Of a DNA stretch of 16,209 nt, positions 6,529 to 13,087 are shown piece by piece. The DNA comes from Anaerolineales bacterium UBA3940 (lineage in GTDB: Bacteria > Chloroflexota > Anaerolineae > Aggregatilineales > UBA3940). The notes beneath the pieces were generated by a model. That model ran no database searches. It was not told where the DNA came from and was given only the letters and a program-made list of their open reading frames with translations. The translations under genes were made by a program, and so were the position numbers. The DNA is taken from NCBI GenBank assembly GCA_002385675.1, contig DGDY01000189.1, forward strand, positions 1 through 16,209, written 5' to 3'. Position 1 is the stretch's first letter. Each line of letters begins with the position of its first letter.

Positions 6529-7563
6529 ATGTCAAAAGCATACCTGCTCGTGCTGGCTGTGCTCATGAGTATCAGCCTGCTGCTTGGCGGCTGCGCTGCC
6601 CCGCCCGCCGAGAACGTGACCGCTGAAGCCGACGCGGTCACCTCAGCGCCGGTTGAGGTGGCTACCGACGAACCGACGGCGGAGCCGACGGAAGAGCCGG
6701 TCGAAGAGCCGACAGAGGAGCCGACGCCGGAGCCGACCGAGAAGCCCACCGAGGAACCAGCTGCCGAACTGACCGCCGAAGAAGCCCTCACGGCGAATTT
6801 CTCCGCCTTCTTCGCTAATATGACGGGCTTCAACGCCATCATGCCCAACGCGATCTACCAGCAGATCGTGGATGGCAACGCGCCGTTCCTGCTCGACGTG
6901 CGCAGCGCGGAGGAGATTGAGGAGACGGGCTACATCGAGGGCGCGGTCAACATCCCGCTCAGGGAACTGGTTCAGAATATCGACAAGCTGCCCAGCCCCG
7001 ATACGCCCATCGTGGTGTACTGTGGTGTCGGTATGCGTTCGGCGATTGGCGCGATCGCGCTGGCGGCGCTTGGCTACACCGACGTCAAGGTGATGCAGGG
7101 CGGCGGCTTCGGCGGCTGGGTCGAGGCGGGGCTGCCCGTTGTCGAGGGCCTGCCGGAAGATGCGCCCGTACTGAACGCGTTCGAGCCGGAACCGGCGGCA
7201 GTCGAGGCCGTGACCGCAATGCTGGCGACCTTACCGCCGGGGTGGGCGCAGGTCAAGGCCGAAGACCTGAACGCGGAAATCGCCGATGGGGCGGAGATCG
7301 TGTTCCTCGACGTGCGCTCGGCTGAGGAAGTCGCGGAGAACGGCTACATTGAGGGCTCGGTTCACATCCCGCTCAACGAGCTGATCGAGCGCAGGGCGGA
7401 CTGGCCCCCGCCGGACGCGAACATCGTTGCCTACTGCGGCGTGGGCTATCGCGGCAACCTGGCGATGTCTATCCTGCGGGCCTACGGCTATCAGAACGTC
7501 CGCAACCTCAGCGGCGGCCTCCCCTCGTGGCAGGAAGCAGGGTTCCCGGTCGTCACGCAGTAG
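6529..7563 (+). CDS. tandem-rhodanese lipoprotein (both active-site Cys present)
   Basis: A 344-residue lipoprotein: signal peptide with lipobox LGGC (Cys22), a linker with repeated EPTEEP-like units (about 47-78), then two rhodanese domains. Domain 1 (about 105-205) has LDVRS and the active loop CGVGMRS (Cys165); domain 2 (about 243-344) has LDVRS and CGVGYRG (Cys303). Rhodaneses carry sulfane sulfur as a cysteine persulfide, transferring it from thiosulfate, polysulfide or a protein to an acceptor. Both domains look catalytically competent. Location outside the membrane next to a multihaem cytochrome suggests a link to extracytoplasmic sulfur metabolism (inference). Start is supported by GGAGGG at 6517-6522, 6 nt before ATG. 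A strong terminator follows. The next gene is a diverged copy. Confidence 0.92.
   Translation: MSKAYLLVLAVLMSISLLLGGCAAPPAENVTAEADAVTSAPVEVATDEPTAEPTEEPVEEPTEEPTPEPTEKPTEEPAAELTAEEALTANFSAFFANMTGFNAIMPNAIYQQIVDGNAPFLLDVRSAEEIEETGYIEGAVNIPLRELVQNIDKLPSPDTPIVVYCGVGMRSAIGAIALAALGYTDVKVMQGGGFGGWVEAGLPVVEGLPEDAPVLNAFEPEPAAVEAVTAMLATLPPGWAQVKAEDLNAEIADGAEIVFLDVRSAEEVAENGYIEGSVHIPLNELIERRADWPPPDANIVAYCGVGYRGNLAMSILRAYGYQNVRNLSGGLPSWQEAGFPVVTQ
6667..6770 (+). repeat. degenerate repeat coding for the Glu-Pro-Thr linker
   Basis: Imperfect short units (GAGCCGACGGAAGAGCCG and variants) encode a run of EPTEEP-like residues between the lipid anchor and the first rhodanese domain. Such linkers act as flexible spacers on surface lipoproteins and change length easily. 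Confidence 0.6.
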
Positions 7564-7585
7564 CTCCGATGCTCTGACAACTTTG

Positions 7586-7620
7586 CCGCCCGGCGGGCTT
7601 CCTGCCGGGCGGTTCTTGTT
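7586..7620 (+). terminator. rho-independent terminator after first rhodanese gene
   Basis: Nine-bp perfect GC stem CCGCCCGGC (7586-7594) / GCCGGGCGG (7604-7612) with a 9-nt loop, followed by TTCTTGTT. The same stem sequence is used by the terminator after the second rhodanese gene. Confidence 0.85.
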
Positions 7621-7840
7621 GTGAGCATATTGTAGGGGCATATTTGGTAACGTTTTTCACTAATAAGGCGGACCAGACCGGGTTATTATCGTGACAGGGG
7701 CAGAAGGTGCTCGTAATAAGCCAGACGGTTTGTCACGAGGGCCTTTTCCCATTTCCCCCAGTGGAACGCTGCGACGACGGAGGAGCGCGAGTACACGTAC
7801 ACCTTTATTTCCACCCAGTTCACTCCAAAGAGTAACGGAT
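7621..7840 (+). other. leader region of the second rhodanese gene
   Basis: 220 nt between a terminator and the next ATG. It holds overlapping inverted repeats: TTATTA (7683-7688) with TAATAA (7714-7719), and CGTGAC (7690-7695) with GTCACG (7732-7737). The pairs interlock, so they could not both form. I see no convincing promoter hexamers. An upstream in-frame GTG at 7691 would add 50 residues before the signal peptide and is unlikely to be the start. Confidence 0.3.
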
Positions 7841-8560
7841 ATGAAGCCATCACGTAAGTTCATCATCATTGTTGTCGTGTTGATGGCCTTCAGCCTGCTG
7901 CTGGGCGCCTGTACGCCCGCGCCTACGGAGACGCCCGAAGCGGCAGGTAGGGCTGAGGCCGAGGAACCGGCAGCAGAGGCTACCGACGCGCCCGCGGTTG
8001 CCGTGGGCGAGCCGGACCTCGGCGACGCGTCGGCTCCAGATGCCAGCGCGACCCCGTGCAGTGCGTCGGCGACGGCAACTGCGCAGTCGGCAGCGGCAAC
8101 CGCCACCGCAGCTGCGGCGACGGAAGCGGCCCCTGCGATGCTCGGCGAGGTTCCGGGCGACATCGAGAGCTTTGACGCAGCGGTACAGGCGTTTCTCGAT
8201 GGCGCAAAGAACCTTAACAGCATTATGCCGGAAGAGTTGAACGCCCTGATCGAAGTGGGCAACTCGCCGCACATCGTGGATGTGCGTACAGAGGAAGACA
8301 TGGAGGCCAGCGGGCACTTTATCCCCGGTGCGGTGAACGTGCCGCTCAGGCTGCTGGCGCTCAATGTTCACTGGCTGCCACTTGACCGCGAGGCCCCGGT
8401 CGTGGTCTACGGGGACACGGATACCGATGCAGCGATCGCCGCGCTGGCAACCGCCGCGCTGGGCTTCCCCAACGTGCAGGCACTCCAGGGTGGGGGCCTC
8501 CAGGGCTGGTTGAAGGCCGGCCTGCCAACGCAAAGGATCGCCCCTGCGGGGCCTGGTTGA
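7841..8560 (+). CDS. second rhodanese lipoprotein, N-terminal half (degenerate active site)
   Basis: A 239-residue product from ATG 7841, chosen because it places a lipoprotein signal (lipobox LGAC, Cys24) at the N-terminus. An Ala/Thr/Glu-rich linker (about 25-100) precedes one rhodanese domain (about 128-228) related to domain 1 of the gene at 6529. The catalytic loop is lost: where the paralogue has YCGVGMRSA, this has YGDTDTDAA, so the cysteine (position 191) is Gly and the loop is acidic. It cannot act as a classical sulfurtransferase. TGA at 8558-8560 ends it in the inter-domain linker, while the same frame continues into an intact second rhodanese domain. Either a nonsense mutation (or sequencing error) has split a tandem gene, or it is a genuine short protein. 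Confidence 0.75.
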   Translation: MKPSRKFIIIVVVLMAFSLLLGACTPAPTETPEAAGRAEAEEPAAEATDAPAVAVGEPDLGDASAPDASATPCSASATATAQSAAATATAAAATEAAPAMLGEVPGDIESFDAAVQAFLDGAKNLNSIMPEELNALIEVGNSPHIVDVRTEEDMEASGHFIPGAVNVPLRLLALNVHWLPLDREAPVVVYGDTDTDAAIAALATAALGFPNVQALQGGGLQGWLKAGLPTQRIAPAGPG

Positions 8561-8620
8561 CTGGCTCACGAAGTTGTCCGGTCGGGCAACGTCAGTGGTG
8601 TTGGGGCGACGGTTCACTAT

Positions 8621-8962
8621 GTGGTGCAGAATCTGCCGGAAGACTTCGCGCAGATCAACGCGCAGGACTTGAAGGCTCAGTTGAATGACGTGGTCATCCT
8701 GGACGTCCGCACGGCGGAAGAGATCGAAGCGAACGGTGCGTTCGAAGGCGCGATCCACATTCCGCTGAACGAGCTTCTCGCACGGCAGGACGAGTGGCCC
8801 GCGCCGAACGCGCGCATCATCACGGTGTGCAGCAGCGGCTATCGCGGCAACATGGCGATGACCATTCTGCGCGCGCACGGCTACACCAACGTACAGAATC
8901 TGAGGAATGGCTTTGCCGCCTGGCAGGAGGCGGGCTTCGCTGGCGACGGTGAAGGTGAATAG
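8621..8962 (+). CDS. second rhodanese gene, C-terminal half (intact rhodanese domain)
   Basis: A 113-residue rhodanese domain if initiated at GTG 8621. It carries LDVRT and the active loop CSSGYRG (Cys70) and matches domain 2 of the gene at 6529, including GYRGNMAM and the WQEAGF ending. It is in the same frame as the gene ending at 8560, and the frame is open from 8561 (LAHEVVRSGN onward) to 8962, so a single TGA separates the halves. No signal peptide and no good ribosome site precede GTG 8621. If made alone it would stay in the cytoplasm, unlike its paralogue. I read it as the second domain of a tandem gene interrupted by one stop codon, with independent translation as the alternative. Confidence 0.65.
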   Translation: MVQNLPEDFAQINAQDLKAQLNDVVILDVRTAEEIEANGAFEGAIHIPLNELLARQDEWPAPNARIITVCSSGYRGNMAMTILRAHGYTNVQNLRNGFAAWQEAGFAGDGEGE

Positions 8963-8986
8963 CAGCCGCAGCTTCTAAATAGAGAA

Positions 8987-9022
8987 CCGCCCGGCAGAAA
9001 CATCCGCCGGGCGGTTTTTGTT
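8987..9022. terminator. terminator after second rhodanese gene, probably bidirectional
   Basis: Stem CCGCCCGGC (8987-8995) / GCCGGGCGG (9006-9014), then TTTTTGTT on the plus strand. The stem is identical to that at 7586-7612. It lies between convergent genes ending at 8962 and 9039; on the minus strand the hairpin is followed by a weaker T-rich stretch. Confidence 0.85.
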
Positions 9023-9038
9023 AGATGGGGCAGGGCGC

Positions 9039-10247
9039 TCAGGCAGGCAGCGTCAGACTGTCGAGGTCGCGCGGGTAGTAGGTCATCAACTCGATGCCGT
9101 CCTCGGTGACGCGCACGGTGTCGGAGTGGCGGAAGCCGCCGATCTCCGGCACGTACAGCCCTGGCTCGACGGTAAAGACCATCCCCGGCTGGAGTACCGT
9201 CTCGTCGCCCGTATCGAGGAACGGCCCTTCATGATAACGCAGGCCAATGGCATGGCCTGTGTGGTGCTTCCAGTATGGCAGCAGGTCGTGCTGCTCATAG
9301 TAGGCGCGCACGGCCCGGTCCACGTCGCAGCAGCGGACGCCAGGCCTCATCGCCTCGAACGCGATCTCCTGCAGGGCGAGCATGTGGTTGAAGAACCTGC
9401 GCTGCTCGTTGCTGGGATGGCCGATGATCATCGTGCGCTCAAGCTCGGAGTTGTAGCCCCAGACCGTCGCAGCGGCGCCCGTCACGAGCACGTCGCCCGG
9501 CTGGAAGGTGATGTTGTTGGCGAGCGCATGGGGGATGGCGGCGTTGCGCCCGATCTGCCCTCGGTAGCCTGCGAACGCACCCCCGCCGCTGCCCCATGTG
9601 GCCTGCGCCCGGTAGATCGGGCCGATGGTGTCCAGCATGGCGCGGGTGGCCTCGTCGCTGGCGCGCTGGCTGACCTCCGTCTCGGTGCGCCCGACGGCGG
9701 TGTAGCGCTGCAGCAGCATGTGCGCGAGGTGGCCCCACTTGCAGCTTTCCTCGATGAGGCGCAGCTCCGCCGGAGATTTGATCATCATCTGGTCCTCGAC
9801 GAACGGGCGGACGGTCTGCACGGCAGCGCCGGTTAGCTCGGACAGGCTCGGGCCGCGATAGCCGAGAATCCAGGGGTAGCCGTCGTCGTCCGCGCCGATG
9901 CGCCCCTGCACGCCCATGTCGTCCAGCAGGCGCTTGAGCACGGCCATCGGGTGCGGGTTACCGGGGTACTCCGGGTAGTGCTCGACGCGGTCAACCAGGG
10001 CGTTGGCCTGCGCGTGCTCGACCTCCAGCCGGGGCACGAACATCCCCTTCTCGCCCGCGGCGCTCATCACCCAGGCCATGGGGCGCTCGGTCGGGATGAA
10101 GGCGAAGCCGGTGTAGTACAGGATATAGCTCTGATCGAAGAGCACGACGCCGCTGAGCCCCTCCTGCTGGAGATGCTCACGCAGGCGCTCGCAGCGCTCG
10201 GCGTGCTCGGCGTCGCTGATGCGGAGGGAGTAGGTTGAGACGGGCAT
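9039..10247 (-). CDS. M24 (pita-bread fold) Xaa-Pro peptidase/creatinase-like protein
   Basis: A 402-residue cytoplasmic protein with the two-domain layout of the M24B group: N-terminal creatinase/prolidase domain (about 12-150) and C-terminal pita-bread domain (about 160-400). The conserved His332 (GHAIGL) and Glu361 (TVEPG) are present. Other metal-ligand positions differ from classical prolidases: the first Asp is replaced in VTGAAA (256-257), the second is Glu268 (NSELERT) and the last Glu is Ser375 (GFRHSDTV). It may therefore bind metal differently or work without metal, as creatinase does. Peptidase activity on Xaa-Pro bonds should not be assumed. It is the last gene of a minus-strand operon, 33 nt after the Ca2+/H+ antiporter. 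Confidence 0.85.
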   Translation of the reverse strand: MPVSTYSLRISDAEHAERCERLREHLQQEGLSGVVLFDQSYILYYTGFAFIPTERPMAWVMSAAGEKGMFVPRLEVEHAQANALVDRVEHYPEYPGNPHPMAVLKRLLDDMGVQGRIGADDDGYPWILGYRGPSLSELTGAAVQTVRPFVEDQMMIKSPAELRLIEESCKWGHLAHMLLQRYTAVGRTETEVSQRASDEATRAMLDTIGPIYRAQATWGSGGGAFAGYRGQIGRNAAIPHALANNITFQPGDVLVTGAAATVWGYNSELERTMIIGHPSNEQRRFFNHMLALQEIAFEAMRPGVRCCDVDRAVRAYYEQHDLLPYWKHHTGHAIGLRYHEGPFLDTGDETVLQPGMVFTVEPGLYVPEIGGFRHSDTVRVTEDGIELMTYYPRDLDSLTLPA

Positions 10248-10280
10248 AAAGTGTACCTTTCCGTCGGGCCGGGTGGCTGT

Positions 10281-11342
10281 CTAAATCCCCGGCAGGAAGA
10301 AGAACGCCAGGACAAAAAGCAGGTAAACGGTCAGCAGCATTGCGCCCTCAAGCCAGTTGGACTCGCCATCAACCGCGATGAGCGACGCGACGAGCGCCGC
10401 TGCGAACAGGGCGGCAAGCTCGAAGGTGTTGAAGATCAGCAGCAGGGTGTTGTCAAACAGCAGGCTGATGAACACGAGCGCGGGCGCGACGAACAGGGCG
10501 ATCTGCAGGCTGGAACCGAGCGCGATGCCGAGGCTCAACTCCATCTGGTTCTTGGTGGCGACCTGCACCGCGACGAGATGCTCGGCGACGTTGCCGACCA
10601 GCGGGATGATGATAATGCCGAGGAAGAGTTCGGTGAGGCCCAGCGTGGCCGTCGCCTCCTCGACCGCGCCAACAAGTACCTCGCTCATCAGCGCCGTGCC
10701 TGCCGTCGCCAGGGCGAGCACGACGAGCGCGCGCGGCAGGCTCCAGTGCGCCTCGTGTTCTTCGTGATGGCCGGTCTCGGCGTAGCCCGGACCATCTCGC
10801 TGCGTCATCGAGTACAGGATGCTCAGCCCGTATAACACGATCATGACGATGGCAACGCCCTCGTTGAAGCGCGTCTCGGCGATGACGTCCGGCTCGATCG
10901 CCGGGCTGAAGAAGGAGGGCACGGCCAGCGCGATCACGGCAAGCATCGCCAGTGTGGCGTTGATCCCGGCCTGCCGGCGGTCGAAGGTCTGGACGCCGTG
11001 CTTGAGACCGCCGAGCAGCAGACTCAGGCCGAGGATGAGCAGCAGATTGCCCAGGATGGAGCCTGCAATCGAGGCGCGGACAAGCTCCAGCAGCCCTTCG
11101 CGCAGCGCGAAGATCGTGATGATCAACTCGGCGGCGTTGCCAAGGGTCGCATTGAGCAGGCCGCCGACACGCGGCCCGGTGTACACGACAAGCTCCTCCG
11201 TTGCCGTGCCGATGAGGTCTGCCAGCGGGATCAGGCCGAGGGCGGAGAGGATAAAGACGAGGATGGGGCTGGCTCCGAGGAGATCGGCGACGAACCCGGC
11301 GACCGCGAAGACCAGCATACCGTAGAGAATTTTCTGAAACAT
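10281..11342 (-). CDS. cax: Ca2+/H+ antiporter, CaCA/Cax family
   Basis: A 353-residue integral membrane protein with about eleven hydrophobic segments in two homologous halves, the normal size for bacterial Cax exchangers. The two signature repeats are GNAAELIITIFAL (from residue 68) and GNVAEHLVAV (from residue 250), whose acidic residues bind the cation. The halves are joined by a His/Glu-rich loop (GHHEEHEAHW, 191-200). The family exports Ca2+ from the cytoplasm using the proton gradient. AAAGGA lies 8 nt before ATG. It lies 46 nt downstream of the ATP-grasp gene and 33 nt upstream of the M24 gene, so the three are probably co-transcribed; no shared pathway is obvious. Confidence 0.92.
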   Translation of the reverse strand: MFQKILYGMLVFAVAGFVADLLGASPILVFILSALGLIPLADLIGTATEELVVYTGPRVGGLLNATLGNAAELIITIFALREGLLELVRASIAGSILGNLLLILGLSLLLGGLKHGVQTFDRRQAGINATLAMLAVIALAVPSFFSPAIEPDVIAETRFNEGVAIVMIVLYGLSILYSMTQRDGPGYAETGHHEEHEAHWSLPRALVVLALATAGTALMSEVLVGAVEEATATLGLTELFLGIIIIPLVGNVAEHLVAVQVATKNQMELSLGIALGSSLQIALFVAPALVFISLLFDNTLLLIFNTFELAALFAAALVASLIAVDGESNWLEGAMLLTVYLLFVLAFFFLPGI

Positions 11343-11388
11343 CGAGCCGGTCCTTTAACTTGCTGTAGCAGAGAAACGATGCGAGAGA

Positions 11389-12489
11389 TTATGCCGCCAC
11401 GTGCAGCCCGTGACGCTCGGCGGCGAGATTCACGATTCTATTAATTAATTCCTCATAGCTCCAACCCATTGCGCGGGCCTCGATGCACAGATCGCTGTAG
11501 TCGGGGTTGAGGCCGGGTAGCGGATTGATCTCGAGGATGTAGGGCTTGTTGTCGTTCTCTTCGTCAAGCCGGAAGTCGACGCGACCGACATCTCTCGCGC
11601 CGGTTACGCGGAAGACGGCGGCGGCCAGCAGGTTAAGCTGGTGGACCATTTCCGGCTCAAGCGGCGCGGGGCACAGATAGTAGAACGTCTCGGCAAGCTC
11701 AACCTTGATGTGGTTCGTGTAGACGCCCGCCTCTGCCGGGTCGTAAGCGCCGAGGTCAACTTCGAGTGGGGGCAGGAACGTCAGCGTATCGGGCAGGGTG
11801 TTGGGCGTGTCGCGCTCGCTGATACGCCGCGCGACGATCGGGCCGAGGTTGCCGACCATGCCGATGGTGATCTCCCGCCCCTTGATGTAGTGCTCAGCCA
11901 GAATGGGCTGCTTGTAGCGCGCAAGCTGCATGGCGACCTGGTCGCGCAGCTCCGGGATGGTGTGCACGATGCTCTCCGGGGTGACGCCGACGCTCGTCCC
12001 CTCGTGGCTGGGCTTGACAAACAGCGGAAAGCGCAGTTCTTCGCCGCTGTCGTCGAGCAGGTCGTCGTCGATGGGGTCGTCGGCGCTCTCAAAGACCTGG
12101 AACTCCGGCGTGGGCAGGCCATGATAGGTGAGGATGCGCTTGGTCATGGGCTTGTCAAGCGCGAGGGCGAGCGTCAGCACTTTGCTGCCGGTGTAGGGGA
12201 TGCGGAGCATCTCAAGGATGGACGGAATCTGCGCTTCGCGGGCATCGCCCCAGTAGCCCTCGGCGATGTTGAAGCACAGGTCGGGGCGCGTTTCTTGCAG
12301 TTTCTCGGCGAGGTTGTGCGGCGGCAGGATGCTGGCCTCAAGAAAAAAAGCTTCGTGGCCCTGACTCTCCAGGGCACGGATGATGCTGTCAATCGTTTTG
12401 GGGCTGTCGAGGTCATCCCACTGGTCGGGCGGCATTCCCTCCCAGGTGGGGGCATTTTGCTTCAGGTTGGCGAGGACGGCAATTCGCAT
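11389..12489 (-). CDS. ATP-grasp protein, D-alanine-D-alanine-ligase-like
   Basis: A 366-residue protein starting at ATG 12489 (MRIAVLANLK). The frame runs further up to 12609, but that part shows no conserved sequence. ATP-grasp features of the Ddl group: IPYTGSKVLTLALALDK, PLFVKPSHEGTSVGV, and near the C-terminus VGRVDFRLDEEN followed by ILEINPLPGLNPDYSDL (Mg2+-binding Glu and Asn). The N-terminal HEVS-type motif of true D-Ala-D-Ala ligases is missing; the sequence there is NAPTWEGMPPDQWDDLDSPK. It therefore probably belongs to the broad 'Ddl-related' ATP-grasp set that joins other carboxylates and amines. A GGAGGAGG lies 14 nt before ATG, longer than usual. First gene of the minus-strand trio. 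Confidence 0.85.
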   Translation of the reverse strand: MRIAVLANLKQNAPTWEGMPPDQWDDLDSPKTIDSIIRALESQGHEAFFLEASILPPHNLAEKLQETRPDLCFNIAEGYWGDAREAQIPSILEMLRIPYTGSKVLTLALALDKPMTKRILTYHGLPTPEFQVFESADDPIDDDLLDDSGEELRFPLFVKPSHEGTSVGVTPESIVHTIPELRDQVAMQLARYKQPILAEHYIKGREITIGMVGNLGPIVARRISERDTPNTLPDTLTFLPPLEVDLGAYDPAEAGVYTNHIKVELAETFYYLCPAPLEPEMVHQLNLLAAAVFRVTGARDVGRVDFRLDEENDNKPYILEINPLPGLNPDYSDLCIEARAMGWSYEELINRIVNLAAERHGLHVAA

Positions 12490-12748
12490 CGAATTTTCGA
12501 GGACCTCCTCCTCAGCGGCACTTTGTGATGCGAGAGCGCGCAAATGGAAGCGCAGCGGTTGCAGGTGACTGCTCGCGCTGCTACATCCACAGATCGTAGC
12601 CGATCTCACGCGGCGCTACAATGCCCGCGCACTCCAACCTTTCTCAAACCTGACCACCTGGCCTGGTCAGGCAGGTCAGACGGCTGTCGGAATATGAACT
12701 CGCCGAACGGCGGATGGCCTAAAGCCAAATTTGCCGTATGATACAGCT
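12490..12748. other. upstream region of the ATP-grasp operon
   Basis: No gene recognised. It contains a broken dyad on both strands: CTGACC (12650-12655) with GGTCAG (12674-12679), and inside it CCTG (12657-12660) with CAGG (12668-12671). This would sit in the leader or promoter of the minus-strand operon. I find no good minus-strand promoter hexamers. A TATGAT at 12737-12742 reads toward the plus strand. Confidence 0.3.
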
Positions 12749-12950
12749 ACATAGGTGCTAAGGCTTCCTATGTTGCTCTCTGCAGACTGAAGTGTGCGTA
12801 CTGACTTGTCAGGCTGCTCATTTCAGTAAAGGGGTTGGGCTAGCGTCCCCACAGAGCTTACCGCAGCTCCCGGCCCGAACTAAAATGAACCTTGCTACCC
12901 AACCCCTTCCCCCCGACAACCAGGCGCGGCATCTGCCGCGCCCTTTTGAT
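12749..12950 (+). ncRNA. candidate structured RNA ending in a terminator
   Basis: No protein is supported here, yet the stretch is dense in paired elements. Hairpin 1: ACATAGG (12749-12755) / CCTATGT (12767-12773). Hairpin 2: TACTGA (12799-12804) / TCAGTA (12823-12828). Long stem: AAGGGGTTGGG (12829-12839) with CCCAACCCCTT (12898-12908), extended past one bulged C by TAGC/GCTA. Enclosed hairpin: GAGCT (12854-12858) / AGCTC (12865-12869). It ends in a strong terminator. TATGAT at 12737-12742 would start transcription at about 12749, exactly at the first hairpin, though its -35 (ATGGCC) is poor. It could be a free small RNA or a cis leader. I do not recognise a known family (not tmRNA, SRP RNA or a tRNA). 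Confidence 0.45.
12923..12950 (+). terminator. rho-independent terminator with no upstream gene on its strand
   Basis: GGCGCGGC (12923-12930), loop ATCT, GCCGCGCC (12935-12942), then CTTTTGATT. On the plus strand nothing coding lies upstream for more than 3.5 kb, so its substrate is probably the RNA proposed at 12749-12950. Confidence 0.75.
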
Positions 12951-12978
12951 TCCCCTGCGTGGTCGCCCGGCAGGAAGA

Positions 12979-13007
12979 CTGCAAACACTCCTGCTATCGG
13001 TTACAAT
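12979..13007 (+). promoter_or_regulatory. possible promoter of the S41 peptidase gene
   Basis: CTGCAA (12979-12984), 17-bp spacer, TACAAT (13002-13007; five of six). The start point would be near 13014, downstream of the terminator, with a leader of about 74 nt. Confidence 0.4.
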
Positions 13008-13087
13008 CTCTGCACACAATGGTTGTGGGGGAGGAGCCACACCACCGCCTGGCGGTCAACCCCAATGTGGCAGTGAAAAGGTGCCCG

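Noticed and set aside
8558..8560. TGA as a selenocysteine codon
   Set aside because: It lies in a non-conserved inter-domain linker, not at an active site, and the paralogue has no Cys there.
7850..8878. 342-codon minus-strand open frame opposite the second rhodanese gene
   Set aside because: Arg/His-rich antisense translation without domain signal. It only looks attractive because the sense gene is broken.
11641..12528. 295-codon plus-strand open frame opposite the ATP-grasp gene
   Set aside because: Shadow of a gene with clear ATP-grasp motifs.
12490..12609. N-terminal extension of the ATP-grasp protein
   Set aside because: The added residues are Ser/Ala/Arg-rich and unlike the family, whose proteins start near MRIAVLANLK.
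12959..13087. GTG start giving 43 extra residues on the S41 peptidase
   Set aside because: It would place a lipoprotein signal peptide internally; ATG 13088 has the signal at the N-terminus and a purine-rich ribosome site.
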